Assembly: GCF_041200145.1 (NCBI RefSeq)
Contig: NZ_CP165734.1
Coordinates: 3,906,001-3,970,000, forward strand
Source of the DNA: Bradyrhizobium sp. LLZ17
GTDB taxonomy: Bacteria > Pseudomonadota > Alphaproteobacteria > Rhizobiales > Xanthobacteraceae
Length of the DNA: 64,000 bases
Direction: 5' to 3'
Of the stretch, positions 19,116 to 28,230 are shown one piece after another. A model generated the notes under the pieces. The model saw only the letters and a list, made by a program, of their open reading frames with translations, was not told where the DNA came from and did no database searches. A program made the translations under genes and the position numbers. The first letter of the stretch is position 1, and each line of letters starts with the position of its first letter.

Positions 19116-19249
19116 CTCTGGCCAAAAGCATCGCGTCGCGGCCGCGTTTGCGCAGTCGAATTAACTCTACCGAAAGAGCTCGGCTCACATGGTCGCCGGG
19201 TCAAGACAGCGCCGAACGAGGCGACCTCACCCCAGATGGAGTTTAGTTC

Positions 19250-19414
19250 ATGAAGACCCTGATTGCGCGTTTCGCGAACGACGAATCCGGCGCCACCGCC
19301 ATCGAATACGGCCTGATCGCCGCCGGCATCGCGCTGGCCATCATCACGGTCGTCAACAACCTCGGCACCACGCTGAACGCCAAGTTCGGCTCGATCAGCT
19401 CCTCGCTGAAGTAA
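19250..19414 (+). CDS. flp: Flp/Fap-type pilin prepeptide
   Basis: 54 residues, the major subunit of the Tad pilus. The short basic leader MKTLIARFANDESG ends in glycine (residue 14) and is cut by the CpaA peptidase before ATAIEYGLIAAGIALAIITVV, which has the glutamate at mature position +5 and the adjacent tyrosine typical of Flp pilins. The tail NNLGTTLNAKFGSISSSLK completes the family pattern. A terminator follows directly, which lets the pilin be made in excess over the assembly genes downstream. Confidence 0.95.
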   Translation: MKTLIARFANDESGATAIEYGLIAAGIALAIITVVNNLGTTLNAKFGSISSSLK

Positions 19415-19432
19415 GCGACCGACAACGACGGC

Positions 19433-19460
19433 AAAAGCCCCGGACCTCCGGGGCCTTTGT
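19433..19460 (+). terminator. Terminator after flp
   Basis: AAAGCCCCGG (ending 19443) pairs with CCGGGGC (19448-19454), loop ACCT, followed by CTTTGTATTTTC. The stem is short (seven GC-rich pairs) and the T-tract is interrupted, so it may be partial, allowing some read-through to the cpa genes. Confidence 0.65.
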
Positions 19461-19483
19461 ATTTTCGGACACGGCGAGTTCCA

Positions 19484-19630
19484 GTGGCGTTGCGCAGGTA
19501 CAGAACCGATGCCGCAATTGCGGCGACCGAGACCGAAACGGCGCGCGCCGACGCGCCGGTCTATTGGATCTGCCTGGCGCTGCTGCTCGCGGTGGTCACG
19601 CTCGCGACGCGGATTGCCAGCATCTGGTGA
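19484..19630 (+). CDS. Possible 48-residue single-helix membrane protein
   Basis: A GTG-started frame reading ALRRYRTDAAIAATETETA, then APVYWICLALLLAVVTLATRIASIW and stop. The second half is one clear membrane helix, the first half is soluble and mixed-charge. It lies between flp and cpaA, where small TadE/pilin-like or unknown membrane peptides are sometimes found. I do not recognise a family. There is no strong ribosome-binding site before the GTG, so it could be a chance frame. Confidence 0.4.
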   Translation: MALRRYRTDAAIAATETETARADAPVYWICLALLLAVVTLATRIASIW

Positions 19631-19754
19631 GGCCGCCGGCACCGGCTCGCCGGTTCCGAGGCTGCCGCGCCATTGTCGGTTTGTTTAGCACTGCCCGCTA
19701 GCCTGCGCCGACGCCCCGATCCGGCGACAGACCCAGGCCTCAAGACGCAAGCCC

Positions 19755-20279
19755 ATGATCCTCGACTTCGCGCGCCTTCTGCTCTTCCCGGCCCTGATCG
19801 CGTTTGCCGCGGCCAGCGATCTCTTCACGATGACCATCTCGAACCGCGTCTCGCTGGCGCTGGTTGCGGGCTTCTTCGTGCTCGCGATTGCCGGTGGCAT
19901 GGCACCTTACGTAATGCTGGGCCATGTCGGTGCCGGCGCGGTCGTTCTGGCGGTAGCGTTCACCTGCTTTGCGATGGGCTGGGTCGGCGGCGGCGACGCG
20001 AAAGTCGCGGCCTCCGTCGCGCTCTGGTTCGGCTTCGCACAATTGATGGACTTCCTGCTTTACGCCTCGCTGTTCGGCGGCGCGCTGACGTTGCTCCTGC
20101 TCCAGTTCCGGCAATGGCCATTGCCTTACGGGCTCGCAGGCCAGGCCTGGCTCGCGCGGCTGCACGCCAAGGAGAGCGGCATTCCCTACGGCATCGCGCT
20201 CGCGCTCAGCGCGCTGATGGTCTACCCGGAAACCGAATGGGTGAAAGCGATCGACCTCGCTCACCTCGCAATGCGCTGA
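19755..20279 (+). CDS. cpaA: Prepilin peptidase CpaA/TadV
   Basis: 174 residues, a short type IV prepilin peptidase lacking the N-terminal methylase domain, as usual for Tad systems. The two catalytic aspartates of this membrane aspartyl protease family are visible: Asp22 in AASDLFTMTISN and Asp81 in GWVGGGDAKV (the GxGD motif). Six hydrophobic segments fit the family. It processes Flp and the pseudopilins in the inner membrane. The tail AWLARLHAKESGIPYGIALA is the conserved IPYGIA region. Confidence 0.95.
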   Translation: MILDFARLLLFPALIAFAAASDLFTMTISNRVSLALVAGFFVLAIAGGMAPYVMLGHVGAGAVVLAVAFTCFAMGWVGGGDAKVAASVALWFGFAQLMDFLLYASLFGGALTLLLLQFRQWPLPYGLAGQAWLARLHAKESGIPYGIALALSALMVYPETEWVKAIDLAHLAMR

Positions 20280-20324
20280 AAGCCCCGCATAAACCCGGCG
20301 TTAAGCCGATTTAGATACGCCTCA

Positions 20325-20339
20325 TTAACCATGCTTTGA
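20325..20339 (+). promoter_or_regulatory. CtrA-like site before cpaB
   Basis: TTAACCATGCTTTGA matches TTAA-N7-TTAA with one mismatch and contains TTAACCAT, a frequent form of CtrA sites. It lies 69 bases upstream of the cpaB ATG. Low confidence as a single short motif. Confidence 0.3.
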
Positions 20340-20407
20340 CGAATAGCTGGTCAACTGCCGATTACGGCGGCGGAAGCGTCGCGGCGTTTGGTTGGAAAGT
20401 GAAGCGT

Positions 20408-21205
20408 ATGAATAGGGCACGCATTGTCGTCCTGACGGTCGCCATCTGCGCCGGCGGCATCGCCGCGTATCTGGCGAGCGGCTCGGACAATTCTGCGCCG
20501 CCTCCCGCTCCGGTCGCGCAGCTCCCCACCGTCGACGTGCTGGTGGCCAAGGCCGATATCGGACTCGGCCAGACCCTGAAGCCGGAAGACGTGCAGTGGC
20601 AGACCTGGCCGACCGCAGCCGCCAGCTCCACCTTCATCCGCCGCAGCGAACGTCCGGAGGGCGTGACCCAGGTCGCCGGCTCGATCGCGCGCGCCCCCTT
20701 CATCCAGGGTGAGCCGATCCGCGACCAGAAGCTGGTCAAGGCCGATGGCTCCGGCTTCATGGCCGCGATCCTGCCGACCGGCATGCGCGCCATCTCCACC
20801 GAAATCTCGGCGGAGACCGGCGCAGGCGGCTTCATCCTGCCCAACGATCGGGTCGACGTGCTTCTCACGCGCCGTCTCAAAAATCCGGACCAGAGCGCCG
20901 GTGCTGCCGACATCATCACGTCGGAGATCATCCTGGCCAATGTCCGCGTGCTCGCCATCGATCAGGCGCCGAAGGAGAAGGACGGCCAGAACGCGGTGAT
21001 CGGCAAGACCGTCACTCTCGAACTGAATCCCGCTCAGACCCAGACGCTTTCCGCCGCCCGCCAGAGCGGCACGCTGTCGCTGGCGCTGCGCAGCATTGCC
21101 GACGTCAAGATCAGCGAGATCACGCTCGACGATTCCGCACAGAAGCGCGATGGCATTTCGATCATTCGCTACGGCGTTCAAAGTCAGACGGCGAAGGTAC
21201 GATGA
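20408..21205 (+). CDS. cpaB: Flp pilus assembly protein CpaB (RcpC)
   Basis: 265 residues from ATG 20408 (MNRARIVVLTVAICAGGIAAYLASG), which starts with a membrane anchor; the open frame upstream to 20336 has no such feature. Next comes a SAF domain (VDVLVAKADIGLGQTLKPEDVQWQTWP ... GEPIRDQKLV) and the CpaB/RcpC domain (MRAISTEISAETGAGGFILPNDRVDVLLT). CpaB is a periplasmic partner of the secretin CpaC. The stop overlaps the cpaC start (ATGA), indicating an operon. Confidence 0.93.
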   Translation: MNRARIVVLTVAICAGGIAAYLASGSDNSAPPPAPVAQLPTVDVLVAKADIGLGQTLKPEDVQWQTWPTAAASSTFIRRSERPEGVTQVAGSIARAPFIQGEPIRDQKLVKADGSGFMAAILPTGMRAISTEISAETGAGGFILPNDRVDVLLTRRLKNPDQSAGAADIITSEIILANVRVLAIDQAPKEKDGQNAVIGKTVTLELNPAQTQTLSAARQSGTLSLALRSIADVKISEITLDDSAQKRDGISIIRYGVQSQTAKVR

Positions 21206-22692
21206 GGACCGGCAATATGAAATGCAGGGCGGATTTGGTGACGATGCGAGCCTCGACGGTCCGCGCCCTGTCGTTTTCGGCCGCTGTCGCGCTGACGCTC
21301 AATCCGGCGCTCACGCCCGTGGTGGCTGCCGACTACCGTCCGGTCGCGCCGGTTGCGGCCGATGGCCAGATGAACGCGCGCTTCCTCTCGCTCGGCGTCG
21401 GCAAGTCGATCGTGATCGACCTGCCGCGCGACATCAAGGACGTGCTGGTCGCCGATCCCAAGATCGCCAATGCGGTGGTGCGCTCGTCCCAGCGCGCCTA
21501 TATCATTGGCGCCGCGGTCGGCCAGACCAATATCGTGTTCTTCGATTCCGCCGGCCAGCAGATCGCGGCGTATGACATCGCGGTCAAGCGCGACCTCAAC
21601 GGCGTGCGTGCCGCGCTGAAACAGATCCTGCCCAATTCCGATATCCAGATCGACGGTCTCGGCGACGGCATCGTCCTCAGCGGCACGGCCGCGAACCCGG
21701 GCGAAGCGCAGCAGGCCAACGACCTCGCCGCGCGCCTCGCCGGCGCCCCCGAGAAGGTGGTCAACTCGATCGTGGTCCGTGGCCGCGACCAGGTCATGCT
21801 GAAGGTGACGGTCGCCGAAGTCGCGCGCAACATCGTCAAGCAGCTCGGCATCGATCTCACGGCCAACCTCAATTACGGCACGTCGGTGGTGAGCTTCAGC
21901 AATTCCAACCCGTTCACGGCGGTTGGCCACAATCTCGTGGACAGCAACGCTCTGACCACGAAATTCGGCGCGACGCCGTCTGTGCAGGCCACACTGCGCG
22001 CGATGGAAACCGCAGGCGTGATCCGCACGCTGGCCGAGCCGAACCTGACCGCGATCTCGGGTGAATCGGCGACCTTCATCGCCGGCGGCGAGTTCCCGGT
22101 GCCGGCAGGCTATGCGTGCGACCCCACCACGCATGTCTGCACCACCCAGATCAGCTTCAAGAAGTTCGGCATCTCGCTCAATTTCACCCCGGTGGTTCTG
22201 AGCGAAGGCAAGATCAGCCTGCGGGTGATGACCGAGGTATCGGAGCTCTCCAACGATAACGCGATTACGCTGTCGCAGGCGGTGACCAACACCTCGGTGA
22301 ACTCGGTGACGGTGCCCTCGATCAGGACCCGCCGCGCTGAGACCTCGCTCGAAATTCCCTCCGGTGGCGCAATGGCGATGGCCGGCCTGATCCAGCAGCA
22401 GACCAAGCAGGCGATCAGCGGATTGCCGGGCCTGATGCAGCTCCCGGTGCTCGGCTCGCTGTTTCGCAGCCGCGATTTCGTCAACAACTCGACCGAGCTG
22501 GTCGTGATCGTGACGCCCTATATCGTGCGGGCCGTGGCGCAGAAGGACCTGTCGCGGCCGGATGACGGTTTCTCGGCGCCCGCAGATCCGCAGGCCGAAC
22601 TGCTCGGCAACATCAACCGCATCTACGGCGTGCCCGGCAAAACCGAGCCCGCAAAGAACTACCGCGGCACCTACGGCTTCATCACCGACTGA
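21202..22692 (+). CDS. cpaC: Outer-membrane secretin CpaC (RcpA)
   Basis: 496 residues. A long N-region with signal (about 15-41, ALSFSAAVALTLNPALTPVVAA) is followed by the pilus-formation N-domain (SIVIDLPRDIKDVLVADPKIANAVVRSSQRAYIIG), a BON-like module (NSDIQIDGLGDGIVLSGTAANPGEAQQ) and the secretin domain (TLAEPNLTAISGESATFIAGGEFPVP ... VPSIRTRRAETSLEIPSGG, and LPVLGSLFRSRDFVNNSTELVVIVTPYIV). It forms the outer-membrane pore through which the Flp fibre leaves. All family parts are present. Confidence 0.96.
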   Translation: MRTGNMKCRADLVTMRASTVRALSFSAAVALTLNPALTPVVAADYRPVAPVAADGQMNARFLSLGVGKSIVIDLPRDIKDVLVADPKIANAVVRSSQRAYIIGAAVGQTNIVFFDSAGQQIAAYDIAVKRDLNGVRAALKQILPNSDIQIDGLGDGIVLSGTAANPGEAQQANDLAARLAGAPEKVVNSIVVRGRDQVMLKVTVAEVARNIVKQLGIDLTANLNYGTSVVSFSNSNPFTAVGHNLVDSNALTTKFGATPSVQATLRAMETAGVIRTLAEPNLTAISGESATFIAGGEFPVPAGYACDPTTHVCTTQISFKKFGISLNFTPVVLSEGKISLRVMTEVSELSNDNAITLSQAVTNTSVNSVTVPSIRTRRAETSLEIPSGGAMAMAGLIQQQTKQAISGLPGLMQLPVLGSLFRSRDFVNNSTELVVIVTPYIVRAVAQKDLSRPDDGFSAPADPQAELLGNINRIYGVPGKTEPAKNYRGTYGFITD

Positions 22693-22712
22693 AGCGGAAC
22701 GGGGACTTCGTT

Positions 22713-23447
22713 ATGACCACAAGACCACCCCAGATTCGCAGACGCGCCATCGGCCTCGGTGGCGCGCTGGTCGGTATCGCGCTCGCGCTCGGCGGCTGCC
22801 AGCATGACGAAGTGGCCACCGCGTCCATTCCCGACGACTACAAGCAGCGTCACCCGATTGCGATTGAGGAGCAGAACCGCTCGATCGTCGTCTTCGTCGG
22901 TCATGCCCGCGGCGGTCTGAGCGCCGCCCAGCGCGCCGACGTGATGGGCCTGGCTTCGACCTGGCTGCACGAGGGCACCGGCGCCATCCATATCGACGTG
23001 CCGTCCGGAGTGCCCAATGCGCATCCGGTGGCGGAATCGATGCGCGAGATCCAGGCGATGCTGGCGGCAGCGGGCGTTCCTCCGCGCGGCGTCATCGTCC
23101 GTCCCTACCAGCCCGAAGACAAGCGCTTCCTTCCGCCGATCCGGCTGACCTATTCCAAAATCGCCGCGGTCGCGGGCCCCTGCGGGCTGTGGCCGGAGGA
23201 CCTCGGTCCCTCGATGAAGAACAAGAGCTGGTTCGAGAACAAGGACTATTACAATTTCGGCTGCGCCTATCAGCGCAACCTCGCGGCCATGGTCGACAAT
23301 CCAACGGATCTCGAGCAGCCGCGGCCTGAGACAGCGGCCTATACCGCGCGACGCACCGCCGCCTTCGAGAAGTATCGCAAGGGAGCTCCGACGGCGGTCA
23401 CCTATCCCGAGGCCGAACGGGCCAAACTCAGCGATACCGGCAAATGA
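22713..23447 (+). CDS. cpaD: Pilus assembly lipoprotein CpaD
   Basis: 244 residues with a lipoprotein signal: a basic N-region, hydrophobic core and the lipobox LALGGC near residue 29. The body has CpaD features, such as DYKQRHPIAIEEQNRSIVVFVG and FGCAYQRNLAAMVDNPTDLEQPRP near the end. CpaD is an outer-membrane-associated partner of the Tad secretin in alphaproteobacteria. The last bases overlap the cpaE start by four. Confidence 0.93.
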   Translation: MTTRPPQIRRRAIGLGGALVGIALALGGCQHDEVATASIPDDYKQRHPIAIEEQNRSIVVFVGHARGGLSAAQRADVMGLASTWLHEGTGAIHIDVPSGVPNAHPVAESMREIQAMLAAAGVPPRGVIVRPYQPEDKRFLPPIRLTYSKIAAVAGPCGLWPEDLGPSMKNKSWFENKDYYNFGCAYQRNLAAMVDNPTDLEQPRPETAAYTARRTAAFEKYRKGAPTAVTYPEAERAKLSDTGK

Positions 23448-24709
23448 TCAACTACGCTCGCCAGACTCAAGAAGAGCAGCCGGAGGCCCCTGCGCCGGCC
23501 GAGGAGCATATTGCGCCCGCGCCCCGCGTTTCGGTCCAGGCCTTCTGCGAAACCGTGGAGACCGCCGCCGCCGTGCAATCGGCCGGGGAGGATCGCCGTC
23601 TCGGCAAGGCGCATCTGAAGATCCAGATGGGCGGCATGGCGGCTGCGATCGAAGCCTATCGCTCGGCGCCCACGCCGAACGTCATCGTGCTCGAGAGTGA
23701 CACCCGCAACGACCTGTTGGCGGGGCTCGACCAGCTCGCCACCGTCTGTGACGCCGGCACCCGCGTGGTCGTGATCGGCCGCATCAACGACGTCATGCTC
23801 TACCGCGAGCTGGTGCGCCGCGGCGTCAGCGACTACGTGCTCGCGCCGGTTGGCGCGATCGACGTCGTGCGTTCGATCTGCAACCTGTTCTCGGCGCCGG
23901 AAGCCAAGGCGGTCGGCCGCATCATCGCGGTGGTCGGCGCCAAGGGCGGCGTCGGCGCCTCCACCATTTCCCACAATGTCGCCTGGGCGATCGCGCGGGA
24001 CCTCGCGATGGATGCGGTGGTGGCCGATCTCGACCTCGCCTTCGGCACCGCCGGTCTCGACTACAACCAGGACCCGCCGCAGGGCATAGCTGACGCCGTG
24101 TTCTCGCCCGATCGCGTCGATACGGCCTTCATCGACCGTTTGCTGTCGAAGTGCACAGATCACCTCAGCCTGCTCGCGGCACCGGCGACGCTCGACCGGG
24201 TCTATGATTTCGGCATCGACGCCTTCGATTCGGTGTTCGACACGCTACGCGCGACCATGCCCTGCATCGTGCTCGACGTCCCCCATCAATGGTCGGGCTG
24301 GACCAAGCGTGCCCTGATCGGTGCCGACGACATCCTGATCGTGGCAGCGCCTGATCTCGCCAACCTGCGCAACACGAAGAACCTGTTCGATCTCCTGAAG
24401 GCCGCCCGCCCCAACGACCGGCCGCCGCTCTACTGCCTCAACCAGGTCGGCGTCCCCAAACGGCCGGAGATCGCCGCGGCCGAATTCGCCAAGGCGATCG
24501 AGAGCCAGCCGGTCGTCTCGATCCCGTTCGAGCCGCAGATCTTCGGCTCGGCGGCCAACAACGGCCAGATGATCGCGGAGATCTCCGCCAACCACAAGTC
24601 GATCGACATGTTCCTCCAGATCGCCCAGCGCCTGACCGGCCGCAGCGAAACCAAGAAGCAAAAGTCGTCGTTGCTTTCACCCCTGATTGAGAAATTGCGC
24701 GGAAAATAA
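23444..24709 (+). CDS. cpaE: Pilus localisation ATPase CpaE (TadZ)
   Basis: 421 residues. The N-terminal part of about 150 residues is an atypical receiver-like domain (TPNVIVLESDTRNDLLAGLDQLATVCDAGTRVVVIG); the rest is a ParA/MinD-type ATPase with the deviant Walker A KGGVGAST at 167-174 (IIAVVGAKGGVGASTISHN), a DLDLAFGTAGLDYNQDP switch region and ILIVAAPDLANLRNTKNL. CpaE/TadZ places the Tad secretion machinery at the cell pole. Neighbours on both sides are pilus genes. Confidence 0.95.
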   Translation: MINYARQTQEEQPEAPAPAEEHIAPAPRVSVQAFCETVETAAAVQSAGEDRRLGKAHLKIQMGGMAAAIEAYRSAPTPNVIVLESDTRNDLLAGLDQLATVCDAGTRVVVIGRINDVMLYRELVRRGVSDYVLAPVGAIDVVRSICNLFSAPEAKAVGRIIAVVGAKGGVGASTISHNVAWAIARDLAMDAVVADLDLAFGTAGLDYNQDPPQGIADAVFSPDRVDTAFIDRLLSKCTDHLSLLAAPATLDRVYDFGIDAFDSVFDTLRATMPCIVLDVPHQWSGWTKRALIGADDILIVAAPDLANLRNTKNLFDLLKAARPNDRPPLYCLNQVGVPKRPEIAAAEFAKAIESQPVVSIPFEPQIFGSAANNGQMIAEISANHKSIDMFLQIAQRLTGRSETKKQKSSLLSPLIEKLRGK

Positions 24710-24730
24710 GCCGCCGCATGGAGTCGTTAA

Positions 24731-26194
24731 GTGTTCGGTAAGCGTAGCGGAACAGACACCGACCCCCGGGCTTCCAAGCCCGGCGCCGTGTCGCCAGAGC
24801 CTGCCCCGGCTCTGGCGCCGGCGGCGTCGCGCGCGCCGCCCCCGCCGGTCGTCGCCTCGCCGCCGCTCGCCCCTGCCCGGCCCGCGCCGGTCATGGAGAA
24901 CCGCCGCTCGGACAACTATTACGAGGTCAAGGCGACCATCTTCGGCGCGCTGATCGAGGCCATCGACCTCGCCCAGCTGGCCAAGCTGGATTCCGAGTCC
25001 GCGCGCGAGGAAATCCGCGACATCGTCAACGAGATCATCGCGATCAAGAACATCGTGATGTCGATCGCCGAGCAGGAGGAGTTGCTCGACGACATCTGCA
25101 ACGACGTGCTTGGCTACGGTCCACTCGAGCCGCTGCTGGCGCGCGACGATATCGCCGACATCATGGTGAACGGGGCCGGCACCGTCTTCATCGAAGTCAA
25201 CGGCAAGATCCAGCGAACGGGAATCCGCTTCCGGGACAACCAGCAGCTCCTCAACATCTGTCAGCGCATCGTCAGCCAGGTCGGCCGGCGCGTCGACGAA
25301 TCCTCGCCGATTTGCGACGCGCGCCTCGCCGACGGCTCCCGCGTCAACGCCATCGTGCCGCCGCTCGCGATCGATGGTCCCGCGCTCACCATCCGCAAAT
25401 TCAAGAAGGACAAGCTGACGCTGGATCAGCTCGTCAAGTTCGGCGCGATCTCGCCGGAGGGCGCCGAGATCCTCCAGATCATCGGCCGGGTCCGCTGCAA
25501 CGTGTTGATCTCCGGCGGCACCGGCTCGGGCAAGACCACGCTGCTCAACTGCCTGACCAATTATATCGAGCACGACGAGCGCGTCATCACCTGCGAGGAC
25601 GCGGCCGAGCTCCAGCTCCAGCAGCCCCACGTGGTGCGGCTCGAAACCCGCCCGCCCAACATCGAAGGCGAAGGCCAGGTCACCATGCGCGAGCTGGTGC
25701 GCAACTGCCTGCGTATGCGTCCCGAACGCATCATCGTCGGCGAAGTCCGCGGACCCGAGGCGTTCGACCTGCTGCAGGCCATGAACACCGGCCATGACGG
25801 ATCGATGGGAACGCTGCACGCCAACAATCCCCGCGAAGCACTGTCCCGCTGCGAATCGATGATCACGATGGGCGGCTTTTCCCTGCCCTCCCGCACCATC
25901 CGCGAGATGATCTGCGCCTCGATCGACGTCATCGTCCAGGCCGCGCGCCTGCGCGATGGCTCGCGCCGCATCACCCACATCACCGAGGTGATGGGCATGG
26001 AAGGCGACACCATCATCACCCAGGACATCTTCCTCTACGATCTCGTCGGCGAGGACGCCAACGGCAAGATCATCGGCCGGCACCGCTCGACCGGCATCGG
26101 TCGTCCGAAGTTCTGGGAACGCGCGCGCTATTACGGCGACGAGAAACGCCTTGCCGCTGCGCTCGACGCCGCGGAAGTGGCCCCAACCAAGTGA
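24731..26194 (+). CDS. cpaF: Tad secretion ATPase CpaF (TadA)
   Basis: 487 residues from a GTG start. A Pro/Ala-rich lead of about 55 residues precedes the CpaF core: N-domain ([24 protein letters not shown]), Walker [10 protein letters not shown] (262-270), Asp box CEDAAELQL, Walker B-like [12 protein letters not shown] (333-344) and His box [11 protein letters not shown]. It is the hexameric ATPase that drives both assembly and probably retraction of the Flp pilus. Twenty-one bases separate it from cpaE. Confidence 0.96.
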   Translation: MFGKRSGTDTDPRASKPGAVSPEPAPALAPAASRAPPPPVVASPPLAPARPAPVMENRRSDNYYEVKATIFGALIEAIDLAQLAKLDSESAREEIRDIVNEIIAIKNIVMSIAEQEELLDDICNDVLGYGPLEPLLARDDIADIMVNGAGTVFIEVNGKIQRTGIRFRDNQQLLNICQRIVSQVGRRVDESSPICDARLADGSRVNAIVPPLAIDGPALTIRKFKKDKLTLDQLVKFGAISPEGAEILQIIGRVRCNVLISGGTGSGKTTLLNCLTNYIEHDERVITCEDAAELQLQQPHVVRLETRPPNIEGEGQVTMRELVRNCLRMRPERIIVGEVRGPEAFDLLQAMNTGHDGSMGTLHANNPREALSRCESMITMGGFSLPSRTIREMICASIDVIVQAARLRDGSRRITHITEVMGMEGDTIITQDIFLYDLVGEDANGKIIGRHRSTGIGRPKFWERARYYGDEKRLAAALDAAEVAPTK

Positions 26195-26210
26195 GCAGGT
26201 CGGCCCAGCC

Positions 26211-27188
26211 ATGAACATGCAGGTCCTCGCCCTCACCTTTCTCGCCACCGCCGCCGTCGGCGGCATGGCCTGGGTCTTCCTCTATCCGCTGCTGTCCGGC
26301 GAGCGGAAGGCCGAGAACCGCCGTGCCTCGATCTCGCGGGCCGAAGCGCCCGCCGCCAAGCAGGCCGAGAAGAGCCAGCGATCGCGCCGCGAGCAGGTCG
26401 AGACTTCGCTCAAGGATCTCGAGTCAAGACGGGCACAGGAGAAGAGCGTTCCGCTCCACATCCGCCTGTCGCAGGCCGGGCTCGACTGGACGCCGCAGAA
26501 ATTCTGGATCGCGTCCGCGGTCTTGGCGGCCGTGTTTTTTTTCGTGGCCCTGTTCGGTGGTGGCGGCCTGCTCGGCGCCGCTGGTCTCGCCTTTGCCGGC
26601 GGCTTCGGCCTGCCGCGCTGGGCACTGGGTTTCCTGAAGAAACGCCGCGAAAACAAGTTCCTGGCGGCACTGCCCGATGCCGTCGACGTGATCGTCCGCG
26701 GCATCAAAGCCGGTCTGCCGCTGTTCGAATCGATCAAGGTCGTCGCCGCCGACGCGCCGGAGCCACTGCGCAGCGAGTTCCTGTCCATCATCGAGACGCA
26801 GACGATCGGCATGCCGCTCGGCGAGGCCTGTGCGCGGCTCTATGATCGCATGCCGTTGCCGGAAGCCAACTTCTTCGGCATCGTGGTGTCGATCCAGCAG
26901 AAGTCCGGCGGCAACCTGTCCGAAGCACTCGGCAACCTCTCCAAGGTGCTGCGCGACCGCAAGAAGATGAAGGAAAAGATCCAGGCGATGTCGATGGAGG
27001 CCAAGGCCTCGGCCGGCATTATCGGCTCGCTGCCTCCGATCGTGATGTTCCTCGTCTATCTCACGACGCCCGGCTATATCTCGCTGCTGTGGACCCATCC
27101 CACCGGCCAGCTCATGCTGGTCGGCTGCGTCGTCTGGATGTCGATCGGCATCATGGTGATGAAGAAGATGATCAACTTCGATTTCTGA
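26211..27188 (+). CDS. tadB: Tad pilus inner-membrane platform protein TadB
   Basis: 325 residues from ATG 26211 (MNMQVLALTFLATAAVGGMAWVFLYPLL), 17 bases after cpaF. It has an N-terminal helix, a charged segment rich in Arg/Glu (about 38-85), further helices near 100-140 and a type II secretion F domain (FLAALPDAVDVIVRGIKAGLPLFESIKVVA ... IQQKSGGNLSEALGNLSKVLRDRKKMKEKI) with C-terminal helices. With TadC it forms the platform on which CpaF acts. Confidence 0.94.
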   Translation: MNMQVLALTFLATAAVGGMAWVFLYPLLSGERKAENRRASISRAEAPAAKQAEKSQRSRREQVETSLKDLESRRAQEKSVPLHIRLSQAGLDWTPQKFWIASAVLAAVFFFVALFGGGGLLGAAGLAFAGGFGLPRWALGFLKKRRENKFLAALPDAVDVIVRGIKAGLPLFESIKVVAADAPEPLRSEFLSIIETQTIGMPLGEACARLYDRMPLPEANFFGIVVSIQQKSGGNLSEALGNLSKVLRDRKKMKEKIQAMSMEAKASAGIIGSLPPIVMFLVYLTTPGYISLLWTHPTGQLMLVGCVVWMSIGIMVMKKMINFDF

Positions 27189-27197
27189 TGGTGTCAT

Positions 27198-28172
27198 ATG
27201 GTCGATTTACTCGTCACGAAGCTGCACGACGCCCACTTCATGACCATGCTGCTGGCGGCCATCGCGGCCAGCGCCACGGTGTATACGCTGGTGATGCCCC
27301 TGTTCGCCGGCGAAGGCCTCTCCAAGCGCATGAAGGCGGTGGCAAGCGAGCGTGAGCGCATCCGGCAGCGCGAGCGCGAACGTCTCAACAAAAGCGAGAA
27401 GGTCTCGCTACGCCAGACGCCGAAGCAACTCGTGTCCAGGGTCGTCGAGGACTTCAACCTCACCAAATGGCTGGCGCAGGAAGCGGCGCGCGACAAGCTC
27501 ATCATGGCGGGCTATCGCGGTCATGCGCCTTACGTCACGTTCCTATTTGCCCGCATGGTGGCCCCGCTCGTGCTGTTCGTCGGCTCGGTCGTCTACGTGT
27601 TCCTGATCGCACACATGGAGAAGTCGATGCCGGTCAAGATCGGCATGTGCGTCGTCGCCGCCTATGCCGGCCTGCAGGCGCCGATGCTGTTCCTGAAGAA
27701 CAGGATCTCCAAGCGCCAGCTCTCGATCAAGCGCGCGTTTCCCGACGCGCTCGATCTGCTGCTGATCTGCATCGAATCCGGCATGTCGGTGGAAATGGCG
27801 TTCCGGAAAGTCGCAACCGAAATCGTGGGCCAGTCGATCGCGCTCTCGGAGGAGTTCACCCTGACCACGGCCGAGCTGTCCTATTTGCAGGATCGCAAGG
27901 TCGCCTATGAGAATCTTGCCAAACGCACCGGCCTCGAAGGCGTCAAATCGGTGTGTCTGGCGCTTCAGCAGGCGGAACGGTACGGCACTCCGCTCGGCCA
28001 ATCCTTGCGTGTCATGGCACAGGAAAACCGCGACATGCGCATGAACGAGGCCGAGAAGAAGGCCGCGGCGTTGCCGCCGAAACTGACGGTGCCGATGATC
28101 GTGTTCTTCCTGCCGGTGCTGTTCGTCGTCATTCTCGGACCGACCGGCATCAAGATCTCCGAGCTGCACTGA
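27198..28172 (+). CDS. tadC: Tad pilus inner-membrane platform protein TadC
   Basis: 324 residues, paralogous to TadB in layout: N-terminal helix (HFMTMLLAAIAASATVYTLVMPLF), charged segment (RERIRQRERERLNKSEKV), two helices and a type II secretion F domain (FPDALDLLLICIESGMSVEMAFRKVATEIVGQS ... CLALQQAERYGTPLGQSLRVMAQENRDMRMNEAEKKAAALPPKL). It ends with a hydrophobic FLPVLFVVILGPTGI segment. Ten bases from tadB. Confidence 0.94.
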   Translation: MVDLLVTKLHDAHFMTMLLAAIAASATVYTLVMPLFAGEGLSKRMKAVASERERIRQRERERLNKSEKVSLRQTPKQLVSRVVEDFNLTKWLAQEAARDKLIMAGYRGHAPYVTFLFARMVAPLVLFVGSVVYVFLIAHMEKSMPVKIGMCVVAAYAGLQAPMLFLKNRISKRQLSIKRAFPDALDLLLICIESGMSVEMAFRKVATEIVGQSIALSEEFTLTTAELSYLQDRKVAYENLAKRTGLEGVKSVCLALQQAERYGTPLGQSLRVMAQENRDMRMNEAEKKAAALPPKLTVPMIVFFLPVLFVVILGPTGIKISELH

Positions 28173-28230
28173 CGCAGTCCGACTGCAACGCGGACGGCCT
28201 TACGGCTTCAGGATTGGAAGATCGGTCTGA

